Positions 1-9,210 of a stretch of DNA of 64,000 nt are shown here, one piece after another. The translations under genes were made by a program, and so were the position numbers. Every line of letters begins with the position of its first letter. Position 1 is the stretch's first letter. The DNA is taken from positions 1,955,001 through 2,019,000 of the forward strand of contig NZ_CP063832.1 in NCBI RefSeq assembly GCF_023277925.1, given 5' to 3'. A model generated the notes under the pieces. That model did not search any database. It saw nothing but the letters and a program-made list of their open reading frames with translations, and was not told the origin of the DNA. The DNA is from Pseudomonas entomophila (GTDB taxonomy: Bacteria; Pseudomonadota; Gammaproteobacteria; Pseudomonadales; Pseudomonadaceae).

Positions 1-1
1 C

Positions 2-1060
2 CCATCCTCGCAGATCGCCTGCTCGATCGGCGGCAACGTCGCCGAGAACGCCGGTGGCGTGCACTGCCTGAAATACGGCCTGACCGTGCACAACCTGCTC
101 AAGGTCGAGATCCTCACCGTCGAGGGCGAGCGCCTGGTGCTCGGCGGCGACACCCTGGACAGCCCGGGCTTCGACCTGCTGGCGCTGTTCACCGGCTCCG
201 AAGGCCTGCTCGGCATCGTCACCGAAGTGACCGTCAAGCTGCTGCCCAGGCCACAGGTGGCGCGGGTGCTGCTGGCCAGTTTCGACGATGTCGCCCAGGC
301 CGGCCGCGCGGTGGCCGAGATCATCGGCGCCGGGATCATCCCCGGCGGCCTGGAGATGATGGACAACCTGGCGATCCGCGCCGCCGAGGATTTCATCCAT
401 GCCGGCTACCCGGTGGATGCCGCGGCGATCCTGCTGTGCGAGCTGGACGGCGTCGAGGCCGATGTGCAGGACGACTGTACCCAGGTCGACGCCGTGCTGC
501 GCGCCGCCGGCGCCCGCGAGGTGCGCCTGGCCTGCGACGAAGCCGAGCGCGCGCGCTTCTGGGCCGGGCGCAAGAACGCCTTCCCGGCGGTGGGCCGGAT
601 TTCACCGGACTACTACTGCATGGACGGCACCATCCCGCGCCGTGAACTGCACAAGGTACTGCAAGGCATCGCCGCGCTCTCCCGCGAACATGGGTTGCGG
701 GTGGCCAATGTGTTCCACGCCGGCGACGGCAACATGCACCCGCTGATCCTGTTCGACGCCAACCTGCCCGGCGAGCTGGAGCGGGCCGAAGCGCTCGGTG
801 GGCGAATCCTTGAGCTGTGCGTGGCGGTGGGCGGCAGCATCACTGGCGAGCACGGCGTGGGCCGCGAGAAGATCAACCAGATGTGCGCGCAGTTCAACGC
901 CGATGAAATCACCCTGTTCCAGGGGGTCAAGGCGGCCTTCGACCCCCATGGCCTGCTCAACCCCGGCAAGAACATCCCCACCCTGCACCGCTGCGCCGAG
1001 TTCGGCGCCCTGCATGTGCACCATGGGCAACTGCCCTTCCCTGACCTGGAGCGGTTCTGA
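2..1060 (+). CDS. glcD: Glycolate oxidase FAD subunit GlcD, C-terminal part
   Basis: The reading frame is already open at base 2 and gives 352 residues, so the start lies outside the window; the family is about 499 residues and roughly 147 N-terminal residues are missing. The visible part begins in the FAD-binding PP-loop (SIGGNVAENAGG) and runs through the FAD-linked oxidase C-terminal domain with the typical GEHGVGREK segment. GlcD is the FAD subunit that oxidises glycolate (D-lactate is also used) to glyoxylate, working with GlcE and the iron-sulfur subunit GlcF at the membrane. Its stop overlaps the GlcE start in an ATGA arrangement, which indicates translational coupling. Confidence 0.96.
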   Translation, partial: PSSQIACSIGGNVAENAGGVHCLKYGLTVHNLLKVEILTVEGERLVLGGDTLDSPGFDLLALFTGSEGLLGIVTEVTVKLLPRPQVARVLLASFDDVAQAGRAVAEIIGAGIIPGGLEMMDNLAIRAAEDFIHAGYPVDAAAILLCELDGVEADVQDDCTQVDAVLRAAGAREVRLACDEAERARFWAGRKNAFPAVGRISPDYYCMDGTIPRRELHKVLQGIAALSREHGLRVANVFHAGDGNMHPLILFDANLPGELERAEALGGRILELCVAVGGSITGEHGVGREKINQMCAQFNADEITLFQGVKAAFDPHGLLNPGKNIPTLHRCAEFGALHVHHGQLPFPDLERF

Positions 1061-2112
1061 TGAGCCTGGACCGCGACATGAGCCAAGACCTGCTGGCACA
1101 GGTCAACCAGGCACTGAGCCAGGGCACCGCACTGCGCATCCAGGGCGGTAACAGCAAAGCCAGGCTCGGCCGCCCGGTCGACGGCGAGGTGATCGATACC
1201 CGCGGCCACCGTGGCATCGTCAGCTACGACCCGACCGAGCTGGTGCTGACCGCCCGTGCCGGCACGCCGCTGCAGGACATCGAGGCCACCTTGCAGGCGG
1301 CCGGGCAGATGCTGCCCAGCGAACCCCCGCACCTGGGGCCCCACGCCACCCTCGGCGGCATGGTCGCGGCAGGCTTGTCGGGGCCTCGCCGCCCTTGGGC
1401 CGGCGCGGTACGCGACCACGTGCTCGGCACGCGCCTGATCACAGGCCATGGCAAGCTGCTGCGTTTTGGCGGTGAGGTGATGAAGAACGTCGCAGGCTTC
1501 GATGTCTCACGCCTGATGGCCGGCAGTTTCGGCTGCCTTGGGCTGATCACCGAAGTGTCGCTGAAGGTCCTGCCCCGCCCTCGCCAATGCCTCAGCCTGC
1601 GCCTGGAGCTGCCGCGGCGCCAGGCCCTGGCCGAACTGGCCGAATGGGCTCAGCAACCCTTGCCGATCAGCGCCGCCTGCCATGACGGCGAGGCGCTCTA
1701 CTTGCGCCTCGAAGGCGGTGAAGGCTCGGTGCGCTCGGCCCGCGAACGCCTGGGCGCAGAGGAGGTGCACAATGGATTCTGGCGCGACCTGCGCGAACAG
1801 CGCCTGGCGTTCTTCCTGGGCCCGGCGCCCCTCTGGCGGCTGGCGCTGCCCAACGCCACGCCCGAATTCGAGTTGCCCGGGCAGCAGTTGCTCGACTGGG
1901 GAGGCGCCCAGCGCTGGCTGACCTCGGATGCGCCGGCGGCGCTCATTCGCGCTCAGGTCGCACGGTTCGGTGGCCATGCCACCGCCTACGCCCCCGGTGA
2001 CGACAGTGCCGCTCCGCTGCCCACGGCGTTGATGCGCTACCACCAGGCGCTGAAACGGCAACTCGACCCCCAGGGCATCTTCAACCCCGGGCGCCTGTAC
2101 CCGGACCTGTGA
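1060..2112 (+). CDS. glcE: Glycolate oxidase FAD-binding subunit GlcE
   Basis: This 350-residue protein matches the usual GlcE length. The N-terminal half is an FAD_binding_4-type domain with the glycine-rich stretch HATLGGMVAAG and the GEVMKNVAGFDVSRLMAG segment typical of GlcE. It is the second flavin-binding subunit of glycolate oxidase, needed for activity with GlcD and GlcF. The start overlaps the glcD stop by one base. The next gene, glcF, begins nine bases after the stop, so the three form one operon. Confidence 0.96.
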   Translation: MSLDRDMSQDLLAQVNQALSQGTALRIQGGNSKARLGRPVDGEVIDTRGHRGIVSYDPTELVLTARAGTPLQDIEATLQAAGQMLPSEPPHLGPHATLGGMVAAGLSGPRRPWAGAVRDHVLGTRLITGHGKLLRFGGEVMKNVAGFDVSRLMAGSFGCLGLITEVSLKVLPRPRQCLSLRLELPRRQALAELAEWAQQPLPISAACHDGEALYLRLEGGEGSVRSARERLGAEEVHNGFWRDLREQRLAFFLGPAPLWRLALPNATPEFELPGQQLLDWGGAQRWLTSDAPAALIRAQVARFGGHATAYAPGDDSAAPLPTALMRYHQALKRQLDPQGIFNPGRLYPDL

Positions 2113-2121
2113 GGCCGCGCC

Positions 2122-3348
2122 ATGCAAACCCACCTGAGCGACACCGCCCGGCAACTGCCCCGTGGCGAAGAAGCCGAAAGCATCCTGCGCAGCTGCGTGC
2201 ATTGCGGTTTCTGCACGGCCACCTGCCCCACCTACCAGTTGCTCGGCGACGAGCTCGATGGGCCGCGTGGGCGCATCTACCTGATCAAGCAGGTGCTCGA
2301 AGGCCAGCCGGTCACCGCCAGCACCCAGCTGCACCTGGACCGCTGCCTGAGTTGCCGCAACTGCGAGACGACCTGCCCATCCGGGGTGAAGTACCACGAC
2401 CTGCTGGATATCGGCCGCGCCGTGGTCGACCAGCAGGTGCGACGCCCCTTCGGCCAGCGCTTGTTGCGTGGCGTGCTGCGCGCGGTGCTGACGCGTCCGA
2501 CCGCATTCAAGGCGCTGATGCGCACCGGCCAAGCCTTGCGCCCGCTGCTGCCAGCCGCACTGAAGGCCAAACTGCCCACCGCCATCGGTGCCCCTGGGCA
2601 ACGCCCTCCTGTGCGCCACGAACGCCGCATGCTACTGCTCGAAGGTTGCGTCCAGCAGGCCCTGTCGCCCAACACCAACGCTGCCGCCGCGCGCCTGCTC
2701 GAGCGCCTGGGCATCAGCATCGAGCCCGCTCGCGAGGCTGGCTGCTGCGGCGCAGTGGACTACCACCTGGACGCCCAGGCCCAGGGGCTGCAACGCGCCC
2801 GCGCCAACATCGACGCTTGGTGGCCGGCCATCGAGGCCGGTGCCGAAGCCATCGTGCAGACGGCCAGCGGCTGCGGCGCCTTCGTGCATGACTACGGGCA
2901 CCTGCTGGAGAATGACCCGCGCTATGCCGCCAAGGCGGCGCGAGTCAGCGCACTGTCCCGCGACCTGGTGCAGGTGCTGCAAGCCGAGCCACTGGAGCGC
3001 CTGGGCCTGTGCGCCGAACAGCGCCTGGCCTTCCACTGCCCCTGCACCCTGCAGCACGCCCTCAAGCTGGGTGGCGCGGTGGAAAGCCTGCTGACCCGCC
3101 TCGGCTTCCACCTCACCCCAGTGGCCGATGGTCACTTGTGCTGCGGTTCGGCGGGCACCTATTCGCTGACCCAGCCGGCCCTGGCGCGCCAACTGCGTGA
3201 CAATCGCCTCACTGCCCTGGAAAACGGCAACCCCGAGGTCATCGCCACTGCCAATATCGGCTGCCAGCTCCATCTGGGCGGCGCCGGGCGCACGCCAGTG
3301 CGGCACTGGATCGAAATTGTCGAGGCCGCCCTTGATCAGGCCACCTGA
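2122..3348 (+). CDS. glcF: Glycolate oxidase iron-sulfur subunit GlcF
   Basis: The 408-residue product has two N-terminal 4Fe-4S clusters, CVHCGFCTATCP near residue 30 and CLSCRNCETTCP near residue 75. Two cysteine-rich CCG domains follow, visible as EAGCCGAVDYHL and DGHLCCGSAGTYSL. It passes electrons from the GlcD/GlcE flavins towards the quinone pool. It is the last gene of the glcDEF run; the glcG gene found after glcF in many pseudomonads is not present here. Confidence 0.96.
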   Translation: MQTHLSDTARQLPRGEEAESILRSCVHCGFCTATCPTYQLLGDELDGPRGRIYLIKQVLEGQPVTASTQLHLDRCLSCRNCETTCPSGVKYHDLLDIGRAVVDQQVRRPFGQRLLRGVLRAVLTRPTAFKALMRTGQALRPLLPAALKAKLPTAIGAPGQRPPVRHERRMLLLEGCVQQALSPNTNAAAARLLERLGISIEPAREAGCCGAVDYHLDAQAQGLQRARANIDAWWPAIEAGAEAIVQTASGCGAFVHDYGHLLENDPRYAAKAARVSALSRDLVQVLQAEPLERLGLCAEQRLAFHCPCTLQHALKLGGAVESLLTRLGFHLTPVADGHLCCGSAGTYSLTQPALARQLRDNRLTALENGNPEVIATANIGCQLHLGGAGRTPVRHWIEIVEAALDQAT

Positions 3349-3649
3349 AATTGACCGCGCGCGCTGTGGAAGCGGCCTTGTGTCGCGAAAGGGCTGCATG
3401 GCAGCCCCAGAGATCCCCGGGGCGAAGCAGGCACCGCCTTAGCAGGGCAGCGGCCACGTCATGCAAGCGGCGCCACTCGGGGTCGGCATGCTCATAGGCC
3501 CAGTGCCCATCTTCCAGGTCGGCTGGCTGGAAGTGGCTGTTCAAGGCGCAGACCTCGGCGATGTGCAACAGCGAACGTGCGATTGCGCAGCCCCCCGCAC
3601 CTGGCCACCCGCGGCGTGCCGAGCTGACGCGGATCAAGGTGTCGTCCAC
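3239..3649 (-). CDS. Doubtful hypothetical protein downstream of glcF
   Basis: An open minus-strand frame of 136 residues starts with GTG at 3649 and runs back over the REP-like repeat into the 3' end of glcF. Only the first 75 or so residues (LLHIAEVCALNSHFQPADLEDG and on) look protein-like; the rest is antisense to glcF or lies in repeat DNA. I do not recognise a family. It may be a short gene whose 3' end was altered by the repeat, or chance. The weak start and overlap keep confidence low. Confidence 0.22.
   Translation of the reverse strand: MDDTLIRVSSARRGWPGAGGCAIARSLLHIAEVCALNSHFQPADLEDGHWAYEHADPEWRRLHDVAAALLRRCLLRPGDLWGCHAALSRHKAASTARAVNFRWPDQGRPRQFRSSAALACARRRPDGAGSRYWQWR
3365..3408. 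repeat. REP-like intergenic element
   Basis: The sequence contains the GCGGCCTTGTGTCGCGAAAG core common in P. putida intergenic spaces, followed by a hairpin with GGGCTGC and GCAGCCC arms (3391-3397 and 3401-3407). It lies just after glcF and could also end or stabilise the glc transcript. Confidence 0.6.
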
Positions 3650-3789
3650 ATCCCTGCTTGTAATTTAGGAAACTTCCTACTGCGATTACGGACGCTTCGT
3701 AGTTGTCGCCCCCTATTGGCGCCACCATCATCCGACCTGGAGACGCGACGGCCATCAGGTGGCCAGCCCTTTCCAGACGAGGCCAGACC

Positions 3790-4128
3790 ATGCCCAGACA
3801 CGACCAGCCCACCCGCGAACTGCGCCGCACCCTACGCCAGCTCATGGCCCACGAAGTCAGCAACCCCGACGACAACCCGCACCTGTCCGGTGTGCGCTTC
3901 TTCTGCGCCACCGATGAACACACCCGGCAACTGATCGAGCGCGTCGAGCTGCTGGCCAGCGAGGCCTTCTTCGACCCCCATGGCCGCGCCATCCCGGCAC
4001 GCATGCGCGACGCCGCGGTCGATGGCGTGTGCATCAGGCAGAAGCGCAAGGCGCCCTCCGACGAAACGGTGATCCACATCGCCCTGCCACAAAAGGGCTA
4101 CATCACCATCAGCACCGCCAGGTTCTGA
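3790..4128 (+). CDS. Hypothetical 112-residue protein
   Basis: The ATG at 3790 gives a 112-residue soluble protein beginning MPRHDQPTRELRRTL. A longer upstream reading is possible but lacks protein-like character. No signal peptide, membrane segment or known motif is visible. The protein is rich in charged residues and ends in a short beta-like QKGYITISTARF tail. It lies between glcF and the MocR regulator, on the same strand, with 73 bases to the next start. I do not recognise the family. Confidence 0.6.
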   Translation: MPRHDQPTRELRRTLRQLMAHEVSNPDDNPHLSGVRFFCATDEHTRQLIERVELLASEAFFDPHGRAIPARMRDAAVDGVCIRQKRKAPSDETVIHIALPQKGYITISTARF

Positions 4129-4201
4129 TCACGCCGCCCTCTTGCAGCTTGCGCCGAGAACCTCGAAGCTTGGACACCCCCGCGCTTCGGACCCACCGCC
4201 A

Positions 4202-5635
4202 ATGGAACTGCATATCCGCCTCGAAGGCCGCAAAGGCCTCGCCGACCAGCTCTACCGGCAACTGCGTGCCGGCATCGACAGCGGCCACCTGGCCGCCGGC
4301 ACGCAACTGCCGCCCACGCGCCTGCTGGCCGAGCAACTGGGCGTCTCGCGCAAGACCGTGGCCGAAGCCTATTCACAGTTGACCTACGACAACCTGCTCA
4401 GCGGCGTGGTCGGCCGCGGCACCTTCATCACCCCGCGCCAGCCCATCCGCCCGAGCGACGCCGAGGCCGTCCCCCTGGCGGCCGCAGGCTCACTCGAGCG
4501 CTGGCGCCAGCGCGCCACGGTGCTGGGCCGCCGGGCGCTGGAGGCACCGTCGCGCTACGACTTCGTCGGCGGCGCATCGAGCAAGGCGCAGTTCCCCTAT
4601 GACCAATGGCGCAGTTGCATGCAATACGCCCTGCGCCGCAGCCAGCGCCACAGCGAACGCCACTTCGCCCCCCAGGGGCTGCCCGAACTGCGCGAGGCCA
4701 TCGCCCACCACATCGCCTTCGCCCGCGGCGTGCATTGCAGCGCCGCCGACGTGATGGTGTGCAATGGCGCCCAGCAGGCCCTGGACCTGATCGCCCGGGT
4801 GCTGGTCGAGCCAGGTTGCAAGGTGGCGATGGAAGACCCCGGCTACCCGCCCGCACGCCAGCTGTTCCTGGCCCTGGGCGCCCGCCTGCAGTCGGTGCCG
4901 GTGGATGATGAAGGCCTGTGTGTCGACCAGATCGAGGACGGCACGCAACTGATCTACGTTACCCCGTCGCACCAGTTCCCGCTGGGCATGCCCATGGGTG
5001 AGCAGCGGCGCCAGGCCTTGCTGGCCCGGGCCGCCGAATTGGGCGCGCTGATCATCGAGGACGACTACGACTGCGAGTTCCGCTACCAGGGCCCGGCCGC
5101 CGAAGCGTTGCAACGCCTGGACCGGCACGGCCTGGTGGCCTATGTCGGCACCTTCTCCAAGACCCTGCTGCCCGAGCTGCGCCTGGGTTATGCCGTGTTG
5201 CCGCCCGCCGTGCTGCAAGCCGCCTGCGTGGCCAAGCACCTCACCGACTGGCACAGCCCGAGCCTGCAGCAGTGGGCCCTGGCCCGGTTCATCGGCGAGG
5301 GCCACCTGAACAAGCACATCCGCCGCTGCCATGAAATCTACAGTGCCCGCCGCGAGCGCATCCTCGCCCGCCTGGGCGACGACCTGGCGCCGTGGTTCAG
5401 CGCCGTGCCGGCCAGCGCCGGCTTTCACTTGAGCGCCCTGGCCAGCCCCGGTGTCGATGTCGAGCTGCTGGTCAACCTGGCGCGCAAGGTGGAGGTGGGG
5501 ATCTACTCGCTGGCGCCGTTCTTCAGCGAGGTCCCGGTGCGTCCGGGGCTGCTGCTGGGCTTTGGCGCCATCGAGCTGCTGGATATCGACCCGGCGCTGG
5601 ACCGGGTGCGCGACACCTTGCAGCGCCTCAGTTGA
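4202..5635 (+). CDS. MocR/PdxR-type GntR-aminotransferase regulator
   Basis: This 477-residue protein has an N-terminal GntR winged helix (about residues 1-75) fused to a fold-type I aminotransferase domain, the MocR architecture. The PLP lysine is K320 within GTFSKTLLPELRLGY. The ATG at 4202 is chosen because the HTH begins directly at MELHIRLEGRKG; an upstream ATG adds 20 residues that do not look like the family. Such proteins usually activate or repress an adjacent gene in response to PLP or an amino acid. The stop overlaps the convergent MFS gene by eight bases, so no terminator separates them. The target is unknown. Confidence 0.9.
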   Translation: MELHIRLEGRKGLADQLYRQLRAGIDSGHLAAGTQLPPTRLLAEQLGVSRKTVAEAYSQLTYDNLLSGVVGRGTFITPRQPIRPSDAEAVPLAAAGSLERWRQRATVLGRRALEAPSRYDFVGGASSKAQFPYDQWRSCMQYALRRSQRHSERHFAPQGLPELREAIAHHIAFARGVHCSAADVMVCNGAQQALDLIARVLVEPGCKVAMEDPGYPPARQLFLALGARLQSVPVDDEGLCVDQIEDGTQLIYVTPSHQFPLGMPMGEQRRQALLARAAELGALIIEDDYDCEFRYQGPAAEALQRLDRHGLVAYVGTFSKTLLPELRLGYAVLPPAVLQAACVAKHLTDWHSPSLQQWALARFIGEGHLNKHIRRCHEIYSARRERILARLGDDLAPWFSAVPASAGFHLSALASPGVDVELLVNLARKVEVGIYSLAPFFSEVPVRPGLLLGFGAIELLDIDPALDRVRDTLQRLS

Positions 5636-6824
5636 CCGCGGTCACCCCACCCGCCTCGTCAGCACGCGCGATGGCCCTGGCATAACCACGCGGGGCAAAG
5701 CACGCGGTCACCAGCCACATGGCCAGCACGGTGCAGGCGAGCAGGGTCCAGGACGCCTGGAAGTCGCCACTGACCTCCCGCAGCCAGCCGGTGATGTACG
5801 GCACGATGCCGGTGATGATGAAGCCCACGCCTTGCACGAACGCCGCCAGGCTGCCGGCCTCGGCCGGGGTGCGCAGGTGCTCCAGGGTCAGCGTGAGGCT
5901 GAGGCTGAAACACGCCCCCAGGCCCAGGCCGATCATCGCCACCCACAGGCCCATGGCGCTGGCCGGCGCCAGCAGCAGCCCCAGGAAACCACCCAGTTGG
6001 ATCGCCAGCGCCAGCCACAGCCCCGGCCGGCGATCGACCAGACGGCGCAACAGCAAAGGCAAGCCGAGCGCGCCGACGACCTGGAAAAGGGTCATCAACC
6101 CCACCAGCTCGCCACCACCCTGGGCTGTGCCGCCATGCTCCTGGTGATAAGCCGGCAACCAGGCCACCATGCTGGTGTAGCCGCCATTGATCAGGCCGAA
6201 ATACACCGCCAGCAACCAGGCGCGGCGGTTGCCAAACCAAAGCCCACCTCCACGACCAGCCAGCGTGGGAACCTCTTGGCGCGGTCGCAGGGCGATCCAG
6301 GCCAGCAACGCCAGCACGGCCGGCAACGCCCAAATGCCGAGGCCGACCTGCCAGTGCCCGAAATATGCACTGACCCCAGGGCCAAGCACTGCCGCCAGGC
6401 CGCCACCGCTCATCAGTGCGGCCGAATACAGCCCCATGGTCGCCGCCAGGCGGGTGGGGAACCAGCGGTTCACCAGGCCCGGCATCATGCCCTGCACCAC
6501 CGCAACGCCCAGGCCGGCGACCACCGCGCTGGCGATCAGCGCCCAGGCGCTGCCCAGTTGCAGGCGCCACAGGCAGGCGACGGCGATGGCCGCGAGGCCC
6601 GCGAGCATGCCGCCATGCTCGCTCAGCCAACGCCGCAGCCAGGGTTGCAGCAAGGGGACCAAGCCCATGCACAGCACCGGCAGCGCGGTCAGCAAGGCCG
6701 CCTGCTGGTAGCCCAGGCCCGTGCCCTGGCGCATGGGTTCGAGCAGCGGGCCGATGCTGGTGAGGATCGGCCGCAGGTTCAGCGCCAGCAGCATGACCAG
6801 CAACAGGTTCAGTGCCGCTCTCAT
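5628..6824 (-). CDS. CynX/NimT-family MFS transporter
   Basis: A 398-residue hydrophobic protein with about twelve membrane segments. The N-terminal LALNLRPILTSIGPLL stretch is characteristic of the CynX/NimT (cyanate, 2-nitroimidazole) branch of the major facilitator superfamily. It is predicted to sit in the inner membrane; its substrate cannot be read from sequence. The ATG at 6824 overlaps the stop of the upstream deaminase (ATGA), indicating coupling and a possible shared substrate such as a base or its deamination product. The 3' end overlaps the convergent MocR gene. Confidence 0.88.
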   Translation of the reverse strand: MRAALNLLLVMLLALNLRPILTSIGPLLEPMRQGTGLGYQQAALLTALPVLCMGLVPLLQPWLRRWLSEHGGMLAGLAAIAVACLWRLQLGSAWALIASAVVAGLGVAVVQGMMPGLVNRWFPTRLAATMGLYSAALMSGGGLAAVLGPGVSAYFGHWQVGLGIWALPAVLALLAWIALRPRQEVPTLAGRGGGLWFGNRRAWLLAVYFGLINGGYTSMVAWLPAYHQEHGGTAQGGGELVGLMTLFQVVGALGLPLLLRRLVDRRPGLWLALAIQLGGFLGLLLAPASAMGLWVAMIGLGLGACFSLSLTLTLEHLRTPAEAGSLAAFVQGVGFIITGIVPYITGWLREVSGDFQASWTLLACTVLAMWLVTACFAPRGYARAIARADEAGGVTAVN

Positions 6825-7279
6825 ACCTGGCCAGCCTGTTTCCACTCAAGGTACAGGCCGGCTTCGCCTGCTGGCTTGAGTGGCCGCAGCGGCAGGCTCT
6901 GCTGCTGTGGCGGGCGCGCCATCTGCGCGTAGATGGCGGCGGTGGACAACCCGTAGGGCTCGCCTTCTTCGTTGTCGTAGGCGAACCAGGCACGCTCGAT
7001 GCCGCACAGGTGCATCGCCGCCAGGCACATCGGGCATGGGTGGCCACTGGCGTAGATTTCCGCGCCATCCAGGCGCGCCCGCCCCAGAACCTGGGATGCC
7101 TGGCGGATGGCCTGCATCTCGGCATGGCTGGTCGGGTCCTGGGTGCTGTGGATCTCGTTGACGGCGCGGGCGATCACTTGGCCTTGATGCACCAGTACAG
7201 CGCCGAAGGGGCGGCCGCCGGCCTGGATATTGGCGCGGGCCAGGTCGAGGGCCTCGCGCATGTAGGTATCTGCGGACAT
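6821..7279 (-). CDS. Nucleoside/guanine deaminase-family protein
   Basis: The 152-residue product has the zinc signature of the cytidine deaminase superfamily: H52 and E54 (SHAEMQAI) and C82 and C85 (HPCPMCLAAM). This matches the guanine deaminase/tRNA adenosine deaminase-like branch that hydrolytically removes an amino group from a base. The ATG at 7279 is preceded by a GGAGAA ribosome-binding site. It is co-transcribed with the overlapping MFS transporter. The real tRNA-A34 deaminase TadA is normally elsewhere, so a catabolic or salvage substrate is more likely here, but that is inference. Confidence 0.88.
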   Translation of the reverse strand: MSADTYMREALDLARANIQAGGRPFGAVLVHQGQVIARAVNEIHSTQDPTSHAEMQAIRQASQVLGRARLDGAEIYASGHPCPMCLAAMHLCGIERAWFAYDNEEGEPYGLSTAAIYAQMARPPQQQSLPLRPLKPAGEAGLYLEWKQAGQV

Positions 7280-7471
7280 GAATCGGTTCTCCGGTAAAGA
7301 CCCGGGCATTATCCCGGCTGCGGCGCACGGGCTGAAATGAAGAGATTGGATGCCAGTCAGTGGCCACCTGAATGTGCGCATTGGCCTCCTGGCAAAGCGC
7401 GGGATTGGCTATTCGGTGGTGCCGGCGGTGGCGCTAAGGTAGCGCCATCCCCACTCACTTGGAGAAACGCC

Positions 7472-7909
7472 ATGCACGACCGTATCGAATGGGCCAAGCA
7501 CGCCCCGGAAGCCTACAAAGCCATGGTTGGCCTCGAACAGGCGCTGATCAACTCGGGCCTGGAGCACTCGCTGCTGGAACTGGTGCGCTTGCGCGCCTCG
7601 CAGATCAACGGCTGCGCGTATTGCGTCAACCTGCATGCCAACGATGCGCGCAAGGCCGGTGAAACCGAAGCCCGCCTGCAAACCCTGAGCGTGTGGCGGG
7701 AAACCCGCTATTTCACCCCGCGCGAGCGTGCCGCGCTGGCCTGGCTGGAGAGCCTGACCCGCCTGCCCGAGCGCGGCGCGCCGCAGCCTGAGTACGAGGC
7801 ATTGCTGGAGCATTTCGAGCCCAAGGAGATCGCCAACCTGACCCTGGCCATCGCCACGATCAATGCCTGGAACCGCTTTGGCGTGGGCTTTGCGATGGTT
7901 CCAGCCTGA
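7472..7909 (+). CDS. AhpD-like carboxymuconolactone decarboxylase-family protein
   Basis: The 145-residue protein carries the AhpD-type redox motif: C48 and C51 with H55 within NGCAYCVNLH. Members with this CxxC-x3-H pattern act as alkylhydroperoxidase-like reductases rather than true decarboxylases. The start at 7472 follows a good GGAGAAAC site. It stands alone between the divergent deaminase operon and a REP pair, so no pathway can be assigned from context. Confidence 0.9.
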   Translation: MHDRIEWAKHAPEAYKAMVGLEQALINSGLEHSLLELVRLRASQINGCAYCVNLHANDARKAGETEARLQTLSVWRETRYFTPRERAALAWLESLTRLPERGAPQPEYEALLEHFEPKEIANLTLAIATINAWNRFGVGFAMVPA

Positions 7910-7934
7910 TAGATGCGTTGACCTGGCATGTGCT

Positions 7935-8022
7935 CTGTAGGAGCGACTTCAGCCGCGATCACCCGCAAAGCGGGTGCCAGGTACCACGTCGCCTGCATCG
8001 CGGCTGAAGCCGCTCCTGCAAG
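7935..8022. repeat. Paired inverted REP elements
   Basis: Two inverted copies of the P. putida REP unit face each other: TGTAGGAGCGACTTCAGCCG at the left and CGGCTGAAGCCGCTCCTGCA at the right. They sit between the convergent AhpD-like gene and the AraC regulator and can form a long hairpin, probably working as a bidirectional transcription end. Confidence 0.85.
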
Positions 8023-8029
8023 GAACGGC

Positions 8030-9040
8030 TCAAGCCGGCCTGAGCTTCGCCCTGTAGCTCCCCGGGCTTTGCCCGGTCCACTTCTTGAACGCCCGGTGAA
8101 ACGCGCTGGGTTCCTGGAAGCCGGTCTGCTCGGCAATCTCGGCAATGCTCAGGCAGCCTTCGCGCAGCAGCTCGAAGGCCATGGCCCGGCGCACCTCGTC
8201 CTTGATCTGCTGGTACGAGCGCCCTTCCCTTTCCAGTTGCCGACGAAAGCTGCTGGCACTGAGCCGTTGCCGCTCGGCCATGGCGTCGAGCGTCGGCCAT
8301 TGCCCGTAATGCCGGGCACGCAAGTGGCGATACACCTCGGCGACCAGGCCGTTCTGGTTGCGAAAGCGGATCACCAACCCTTGCGGCGCGCTGCGCAAAA
8401 AGGTCTTCAGGGCCGCCAGGTCCTGCATCACCGGCAGGCGCAACCAGGCACTGTCGAACTCTACCTCGGTGCGGCCACTGCCCAGGCGCAGGTCCGGCCC
8501 CCACAGCAAGGCATCGTCGTCCTGGGCCGGGCGCGCCAGGGCCAGCTCGGTGCGATCGATGGCGATGCGCCGCCCGGCCAGCCAGCACAACAGGCCCACC
8601 ACCAGCACCAGGAAGGTTTCCTCGGCGTAGCTGCGCGTCAGTGGGTCGTCGATGCTCGCGTGCACGCTGATCAGCGCACGCGCCCCTCGCACCGTGAGCG
8701 TGCCCTGCAGGTCGCGCAGGAACAGGGCGAAATTGCCCAGGCACTGGCGCAGGGCTTTCTCCAGGTTCGGTTCCTGGATCAGTCCGCGGCAGATCAGGGC
8801 GAAGCTGCCCAGGGGCATGCCATGGCTGTCGAGGCGGAAGAATTCGTCGTGCAACTCATCGATCAGCGCCAGCCACAACTGGGCGAAGGCCTTGGCCGGC
8901 ACGCGCGCCTGGGGCTGCGCCAGCACCGCCGGGTCGATGCCCACCGCGTGCAGGTGGGCGTCGCGCGCCTGCGGGCGGTCGCGCAGGGCGTGGAGCATGG
9001 CATTGAGGAAGTACACCGCGACCGTATCGCTATCGCGCAT
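8030..9040 (-). CDS. AraC-family regulator
   Basis: A protein of 336 residues with an N-terminal arabinose-binding-like domain of the OruR type and a C-terminal AraC HTH pair; the second helix-turn-helix shows SIAEIAEQTGFQEPSAFHRAFKKWTG. The start at 9040 is preferred; an ATG three codons upstream (9049) is equally possible. It is transcribed divergently from the thiolase gene with about 170 bases between them, so it probably controls the thiolase/hydroxyacyl-CoA dehydrogenase operon. The inducer is unknown. Confidence 0.88.
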   Translation of the reverse strand: MRDSDTVAVYFLNAMLHALRDRPQARDAHLHAVGIDPAVLAQPQARVPAKAFAQLWLALIDELHDEFFRLDSHGMPLGSFALICRGLIQEPNLEKALRQCLGNFALFLRDLQGTLTVRGARALISVHASIDDPLTRSYAEETFLVLVVGLLCWLAGRRIAIDRTELALARPAQDDDALLWGPDLRLGSGRTEVEFDSAWLRLPVMQDLAALKTFLRSAPQGLVIRFRNQNGLVAEVYRHLRARHYGQWPTLDAMAERQRLSASSFRRQLEREGRSYQQIKDEVRRAMAFELLREGCLSIAEIAEQTGFQEPSAFHRAFKKWTGQSPGSYRAKLRPA

Positions 9041-9210
9041 GGCAGGCATCCGCTGTCTATGCTGAGTGGCAAAAAATGCCAGGTTGACTGAACAGATCCG
9101 GCATAGGCCGCCCGAAGGCCTTTGCCTAGACTCGATCCACCCCAGGGTTCTGGGCCGCCATTCTCGCAGAGCCGCCCCCACCCCGCCACGCCTTCGCATA
9201 CGGAGCCAGC

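Noticed and set aside
3653..3789. Extension of the 3790 gene to an upstream start at 3703
   Set aside because: The added residues are not protein-like and ATG 3790 begins the convincing part.
5451..6932. Long plus-strand frame over the MFS transporter
   Set aside because: Gln/Arg/His-rich shadow of the transporter gene; no start signals.
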